From the NCBI GenBank assembly GCA_023667015.1, contig JAMPAX010000007.1, forward strand, positions 1 to 63,767: a stretch of DNA of 63,767 bases, written 5' to 3'. The notes under the pieces were generated by a model. It had not been told where the DNA came from. It saw only the letters and a list, made by a program, of their open reading frames with translations, and did not search any database. Origin of the DNA: Muribaculaceae bacterium. Lineage in GTDB: Bacteria; Bacteroidota; Bacteroidia; Bacteroidales; Muribaculaceae. The stretch's first letter is position 1. Each line of letters begins with the position of its first letter. The translations under genes and the position numbers were made by a program. Below, in pieces: positions 60,479-63,767 of this stretch.

Positions 60479-60661
60479 TCAGATTGCTGCTTTGTCAATC
60501 ATTATCTTGCCTCTGTAGTAACCACACTCTCCACATACGGTGTGATATACGTGCCAAGAGCCACAGTTGGGGCATATGGCCAGTGTGGGGATCATTGCTT
60601 TGTCGTGGGTACGACGCTTCGCTGTCCGTGTATGCGATTGTCTGCGTTTAGGATGTGCCAT
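60479..60661 (-). CDS. rpmF: 50S ribosomal protein bL32
   Basis: A 60-residue protein beginning MAHPKRRQSHTRTAKRRTHD, with a zinc-type ribbon CPNCGSWHVYHTVCGECGYY. The Cys-bearing form usually binds zinc. Between yceD (43 bases) and fabH (35 bases). Confidence 0.97.
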   Translation of the reverse strand: MAHPKRRQSHTRTAKRRTHDKAMIPTLAICPNCGSWHVYHTVCGECGYYRGKIMIDKAAI

Positions 60662-60704
60662 TGTCTATTCTTTTTTTATTGTTTATTTTTATCGTTTGTT
60701 GCCA

Positions 60705-61196
60705 TTAGTCTTCTTCTTGACTTTCGGCTGTTTCTTCTGAATTCTGATGCTCTCCCAATATTGCCGTCATGGCGGAATTGCATTCCCCTTCGGGATGTAC
60801 ATGCCGCATCGGAATGGTGAGCAGTATCGTGTCTGACAGTATCCCCGAGACATCGAAGTCTCTTTCTGTTTCGGGTAGCTCTATGAGCTCTTCCGACACT
60901 TCATTATATTTTTCCCCATAGCGCAATACTACATGATACTCCGTATCTACTGCTTGCTCTAAGGGATCAAGACACCGGTCGCACGTAATTGTTATCGTGC
61001 CCTTCAGCCGAAACGTGCAATCGTATTCCCCACGCCGACTCTCTACGTCTATGTGGGCCTTTACGTCCGAACTCAGTATCTCCCCATTTTTCATCTGCTC
61101 GAAAAATGCGGTGTCACAGACGAAGTCCTGCTCATAATGTCCCTCGCCTATGCCTGATATCGGCAACTCATACGCTTTGTTTCGCTTCGGTTTCAT
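60705..61196 (-). CDS. yceD: DUF177 (YceD) family protein
   Basis: A 163-residue protein of the YceD/DUF177 family, linked elsewhere to 23S rRNA accumulation. Family motif ITCDRCLDPLEQAV is present, with an acidic C-terminus. It starts 20 bases after tRNA-Arg on the same strand and precedes rpmF, the standard neighbour. Confidence 0.9.
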   Translation of the reverse strand: MKPKRNKAYELPISGIGEGHYEQDFVCDTAFFEQMKNGEILSSDVKAHIDVESRRGEYDCTFRLKGTITITCDRCLDPLEQAVDTEYHVVLRYGEKYNEVSEELIELPETERDFDVSGILSDTILLTIPMRHVHPEGECNSAMTAILGEHQNSEETAESQEED

Positions 61197-61216
61197 ATTT
61201 CCGTTGTCTTCTTTTG

Positions 61217-61288
61217 TACCTCCGAGGAGAATCGAACTCCTATCTAAAGTTTAGGAAACTTCTATTCTATCCGTTGAACTACAGAGGC
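61217..61288 (-). tRNA. tRNA-Arg (CCT)
   Basis: A 72-base cloverleaf on the minus strand: acceptor GCCTCTG with CGGAGGT, anticodon loop TTCCTAA with CCT (reads AGG), T-arm GGAGTTCGATTCTCC. It lies at the head of the yceD-rpmF-fabH transcript, 20 bases before yceD. Confidence 0.93.
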
Positions 61289-61303
61289 CTACGCACTCAA
61301 ACA

Positions 61304-61324
61304 GCTGTGGGCGCTACCCACAGC
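61304..61324. other. Hairpin in the tRNA-Arg leader
   Basis: GCTGTGGG pairs with CCCACAGC around a 5-base loop between the -7 element and the tRNA. It could mark an upstream processing site. Confidence 0.45.
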
Positions 61325-61338
61325 AAACTTTCAGCTCG

Positions 61339-61346
61339 CAAAGTTA
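61339..61346 (-). promoter_or_regulatory. -7 element of tRNA-Arg-yceD-rpmF-fabH
   Basis: TAACTTTG on the minus strand, about 50 bases before the tRNA. The -33 box is not clear in the A/T-rich sequence upstream. Confidence 0.5.
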
Positions 61347-61452
61347 ATGTAAAATTATTTAATATAAAAATTTTCAGACCTTTTTCATTTGCTTTTTTCC
61401 TCCCGAAGGTTTCCCATCCTTTCTATTTCCCAATCCCCATTTCCCAATCCCC

Positions 61453-61501
61453 AATCATAAATCTCAGATAGCTCCCCGGGAGCTATCTGAGATTTATGAT
61501 T
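61453..61501 (-). terminator. 49-bp palindrome overlapping the end of the glucosaminidase gene
   Basis: Arms of 24 bp pair perfectly around a single C. On the minus strand the 5' arm encodes the last codons (IINLR) and the stop of the 61483-62412 gene. It is a likely terminator placed partly inside the coding region. Confidence 0.75.
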
Positions 61502-62412
61502 TCCCCGGGTCGGTCTTTGGCTCGCGGATTTAGCTCCTTGAGCCGGCTCAGTTTCATTCCGTAGCGCTGCGAGACGCTGTGGATGCTTTCATCGGCGCCT
61601 ATCGTTGCTTTCTTTACTCCCTTTGGCGCTTCGTCTCTCTTCTCTTCCAGAAATACTTCTTCCCATGGTCGCACTTCCATGTCGCTCGCTACATCGTTGT
61701 AGGTGAGCAATTTCTTCTTGTCTATGTGAAATTCTCGCGCTATGCTACCATACGTGTCGCCCGGTGTGGCTATAATATAGTGGAGTCCACGACTCTTACG
61801 TACCGTATGTGAATTGCGCAAACTCTCAAAAATAAACCCTGCCGTTTCTTCTATCTCTCTGCCGGTGGGGGTGTCGTAGCCGTAGAGGGAATACCGCTCT
61901 ATAATCGCTATTAGCCGCTCACCATAATTGGGATCCGTAGCATATCCACATCGCCGTAGTGTACGTGCCCATCCGGCATAGTCGGTGCGCTCGAGTTCAA
62001 ATAGCGGTGAGTAACGCTTGCGACATAAAAACTTTGAATGATCTTCGAAGCTCTCAGAGGCGCTCTTATACACGCGGAAGCATTCATCGGGCGCATCGTC
62101 ATCGCGTAGCATTGTCTCACCATGCCAGTCGCTATGACATTTTATGCCGAAGTGGTTGTTTCCTTGTGTGGCAAGTGTAGAACTTCCCGCCCCGCTCTCT
62201 AATAATCCCTGTGCCAGTGTGATTGATGCCGGTATGCCGTAGCGCTCCTGCTGCTCTACTGCCATGCCGGAGTACTCCTCTATATATTCCGTATATCGGT
62301 CGGCAAATGCTATATTGCTAATGGTTGCTGACAATAGAATGCCTGTTAATAGTGTCCGGGCTTGCGCTATAGGTCTGCATCTACACCTGTCCTCCTCTAT
62401 TCCTCCAATCAT
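61483..62412 (-). CDS. Glucosaminidase (GH73-like) with LysM domains
   Basis: A 309-residue secreted murein hydrolase. A hydrophobic signal segment lies at about 20-38. The glucosaminidase domain (about 40-195) has SITLAQGLLESGAGSSTLA with the catalytic Glu, NNHFGIKCH, and a C-terminal YATDPNYGERLIAIIE. Two LysM peptidoglycan-binding units follow (about 208-255: HYIIATPGDTYGSIAREFHI; and 265-309). It cuts the glycan strands of the cell wall. The -7 element TATATTTG ends about 10 bases before the ATG. The last codons lie in a palindrome. Confidence 0.88.
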   Translation of the reverse strand: MIGGIEEDRCRCRPIAQARTLLTGILLSATISNIAFADRYTEYIEEYSGMAVEQQERYGIPASITLAQGLLESGAGSSTLATQGNNHFGIKCHSDWHGETMLRDDDAPDECFRVYKSASESFEDHSKFLCRKRYSPLFELERTDYAGWARTLRRCGYATDPNYGERLIAIIERYSLYGYDTPTGREIEETAGFIFESLRNSHTVRKSRGLHYIIATPGDTYGSIAREFHIDKKKLLTYNDVASDMEVRPWEEVFLEEKRDEAPKGVKKATIGADESIHSVSQRYGMKLSRLKELNPRAKDRPGEIINLR

Positions 62413-62422
62413 ATATGATAAA

Positions 62423-62430
62423 CAAATATA
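62423..62430 (-). promoter_or_regulatory. -7 element of the glucosaminidase gene, near the start codon
   Basis: TATATTTG on the minus strand, 10 bases before the ATG at 62412. Predicted leader is only a few bases. Confidence 0.45.
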
Positions 62431-62483
62431 CTCATCAACTCATCAACTCATAATGCAACCAAAATGAATATTTGAGTTTTTCC

Positions 62484-62515
62484 CTTGCAAAAGTAGCCAA
62501 AATATCATAAATTTG
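62484..62515 (+). promoter_or_regulatory. Promoter of cdd
   Basis: CTTG (62484-62487), 20 bases, TAAATTTG (62508-62515). Leader about 25 bases. Confidence 0.65.
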
Positions 62516-62544
62516 TATCCCCTCTTTCGTTAATTCTATATGCC

Positions 62545-63042
62545 ATGAACGAAAATATAATTTCTGTGCCTGTTAAGGTCCTCGCCTATGATGAGCTCTC
62601 GGAGGCTGACCGCCATCTCGTGGATCTCGCTAAGAAGTCTACCGAGAATTCTTATGCCCCTTACTCTAAGTTCCATGTCGGTGCCGCTATACTTATGGAT
62701 AATGGCGAAATTATCACCGGCGCCAACCAGGAGAATGCCGCTACCCCCTCCAGCACTTGCGCAGAACGCTCAGCCTGCTATTATGCTTCAGCCCGCTTCC
62801 CGGGTGTGCCGATGAGAAAAATCGCTATCGCAGCCTGGACCCGTCTGCATCATAATCCCTCCGATGCTGATGCCGACTGCTTCCAGCAATTGCCTATCAG
62901 CCCTTGCGGCGCCTGCCGGCAGGCTCTGCTGGAGTACGAAACGCTTTATGGCGATATCGAGGTTATACTCTATGGTGCAAAGGAAATATATATACTCCCC
63001 TCCATCAAATCCCTCCTTCCTCTGAGCTTCACCGAGTTCTGA
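62545..63042 (+). CDS. cdd: Cytidine deaminase
   Basis: A 165-residue zinc enzyme that converts cytidine and deoxycytidine to uridine and deoxyuridine in pyrimidine salvage. Seen: GAAILMDNGEIITGANQENA, the zinc and proton-transfer motif TCAERSA, and the second zinc motif SPCGACRQ. Single gene with its own promoter and a hairpin after it. With deoC it would allow use of deoxynucleosides. Confidence 0.94.
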   Translation: MNENIISVPVKVLAYDELSEADRHLVDLAKKSTENSYAPYSKFHVGAAILMDNGEIITGANQENAATPSSTCAERSACYYASARFPGVPMRKIAIAAWTRLHHNPSDADADCFQQLPISPCGACRQALLEYETLYGDIEVILYGAKEIYILPSIKSLLPLSFTEF

Positions 63043-63064
63043 AGATATTTGAACCATTCAGTTT

Positions 63065-63119
63065 GCTTGCGGGTTAAGATATTAAACGGCTTCTGCCTTC
63101 GATATCTTAACCCGCAAGC
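63065..63119 (+). terminator. Hairpin after cdd
   Basis: An 18-bp perfect stem (GCTTGCGGGTTAAGATAT) with a 19-base loop, followed by CGTTTT. The words CCCGCAAGCCG are repeated just downstream (to about 63140). Confidence 0.75.
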
Positions 63120-63220
63120 CGTTTTGACCCGCAAGCCGCTTTGATATGTTTGTCGTCTTCTTATATAATAAGGTGTACGACGATATATAGATTAATATAT
63201 TTTCTAATAAAATATCCACT

Positions 63221-63697
63221 ATGAAAAGACACGTTTCCTCCAGAATCTTGGCCGGGCTTGTATTAACCATACTCGCTACCCTCTCCTCGCTATGTTTTAC
63301 TTCCTGTGATGACGACGACTATTATTGGAACCCCTATCCCCCCAATGGCTGGGACAATACGTTCTACGACTCTCGCCTTAACGGCTATTGGGAACTGGTG
63401 AGTACCAATTCAATAGCAATAGGTGCCTACGACACTAACTGGCTCTTCTTTAATGGTAGCGGTCGCGGTGTATATTATTATTACCTCAATTCGGAGCGCT
63501 ATAGTGAGAATACCGCCTATTGGTGTCAGGTCTCCGGTGGTCCCTCTACCTACCAGATCAATCTGCAGTACGAGAACGGTCAGGCCTCCACAATGAGCTA
63601 TTGGTTTGACGGCCCGTCTGTCTTGTACATGCAATGGCGCAACCAAAGCGGCCTGCAGACCTACGTATATCGTCGCGTAGCCTACGCACCATGGTAG
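63221..63697 (+). CDS. Small surface lipoprotein, possibly lipocalin-like
   Basis: A 158-residue lipoprotein with lipobox Cys29 (LCFTSC) followed by DDDDYYW, an acidic run like the surface-export signal known from Bacteroides lipoproteins. The mature part is Tyr/Trp/Asn-rich and beta-like: LNGYWELVSTN, then TNWLFFNGSGRGVYYYY, a pattern seen in small lipocalin-type Bacteroidetes lipoproteins (low confidence). Ligand unknown. Nothing is seen in 63698-63767. Confidence 0.65.
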   Translation: MKRHVSSRILAGLVLTILATLSSLCFTSCDDDDYYWNPYPPNGWDNTFYDSRLNGYWELVSTNSIAIGAYDTNWLFFNGSGRGVYYYYLNSERYSENTAYWCQVSGGPSTYQINLQYENGQASTMSYWFDGPSVLYMQWRNQSGLQTYVYRRVAYAPW

Positions 63698-63767
63698 AAG
63701 CATGGCAGCACAGGCGTCCCGCCTATGTTCAAGGAAGGGTGAGCATATCAAGGACAGTGAGCTTCCG

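Overview
The window is chromosomal DNA of a gut-type Bacteroidales bacterium, most likely a Muribaculaceae (S24-7) relative; the family name is an inference. The phylum-level evidence is seen directly: promoters of the Bacteroidetes form TTTG-N19-22-TAnnTTTG (recA, rpsT, korAB, 28456-31131), very few Shine-Dalgarno sequences, a TonB receptor with a carboxypeptidase-regulatory N-domain, DUF5689 and DUF6359-type lipoproteins, Omp28-like and type-IX-sorted secreted proteins, and FlaA1/CapD-type sugar enzymes.

Layout. 1-473: end of a tRNA-Thr gene, its promoter and an AT-rich leader. 474-11605: seven plus-strand genes that read as an extracellular DNA utilisation locus (deoC, a secreted endonuclease/exonuclease/phosphatase, a TonB receptor, two probable surface lipoproteins, two secreted endonuclease I enzymes). 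11651-17688: korAB, acpP-fabF and a lipoprotein with a degenerate thioredoxin fold. 17701-25671: comM, a small unknown gene, LD-carboxypeptidase, a radical SAM protein, a 770-bp AT-rich gap with DnaA-box-like words, nadA, an RNA methyltransferase, frr and pyrH. 25781-31131: two paralogous secreted repeat proteins, one with an (AT)13 tract in its 5' UTR. 31570-40969: sugar epimerase/dehydratase, lysS-gpsA, pgi, an Omp28-like protein and recA. 41349-48646: a minus-strand set with an FHA/zinc-ribbon protein, an FHA kinase, a PP2C phosphatase, a membrane kinase and two secreted unknown proteins. 48885-63697: housekeeping genes (tatD, yidD, rnpA, mutS, mgtE, a TGS-nucleoside kinase, tRNA-Glu/rpsT/tRNA-Glu, der, era, fabH, rpmF, yceD, tRNA-Arg, a glucosaminidase, cdd) and a surface lipoprotein.

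How they work together. The first locus links surface DNA cleavage, outer-membrane import and deoxyribose-phosphate breakdown. The kinase locus has the parts of a reversible Ser/Thr phosphorylation circuit with FHA readers and one kinase that spans the inner membrane. Five secreted proteins share a C-terminal tail like type IX sorting domains.

The most unusual non-coding feature is a family of exact 10-bp-period repeats (consensus near GATGMAWCMT). Six arrays with about 34 units lie directly 3' of genes. Heptamer arrays, REP-like hairpins and long near-perfect palindromes occur in the same kind of places.
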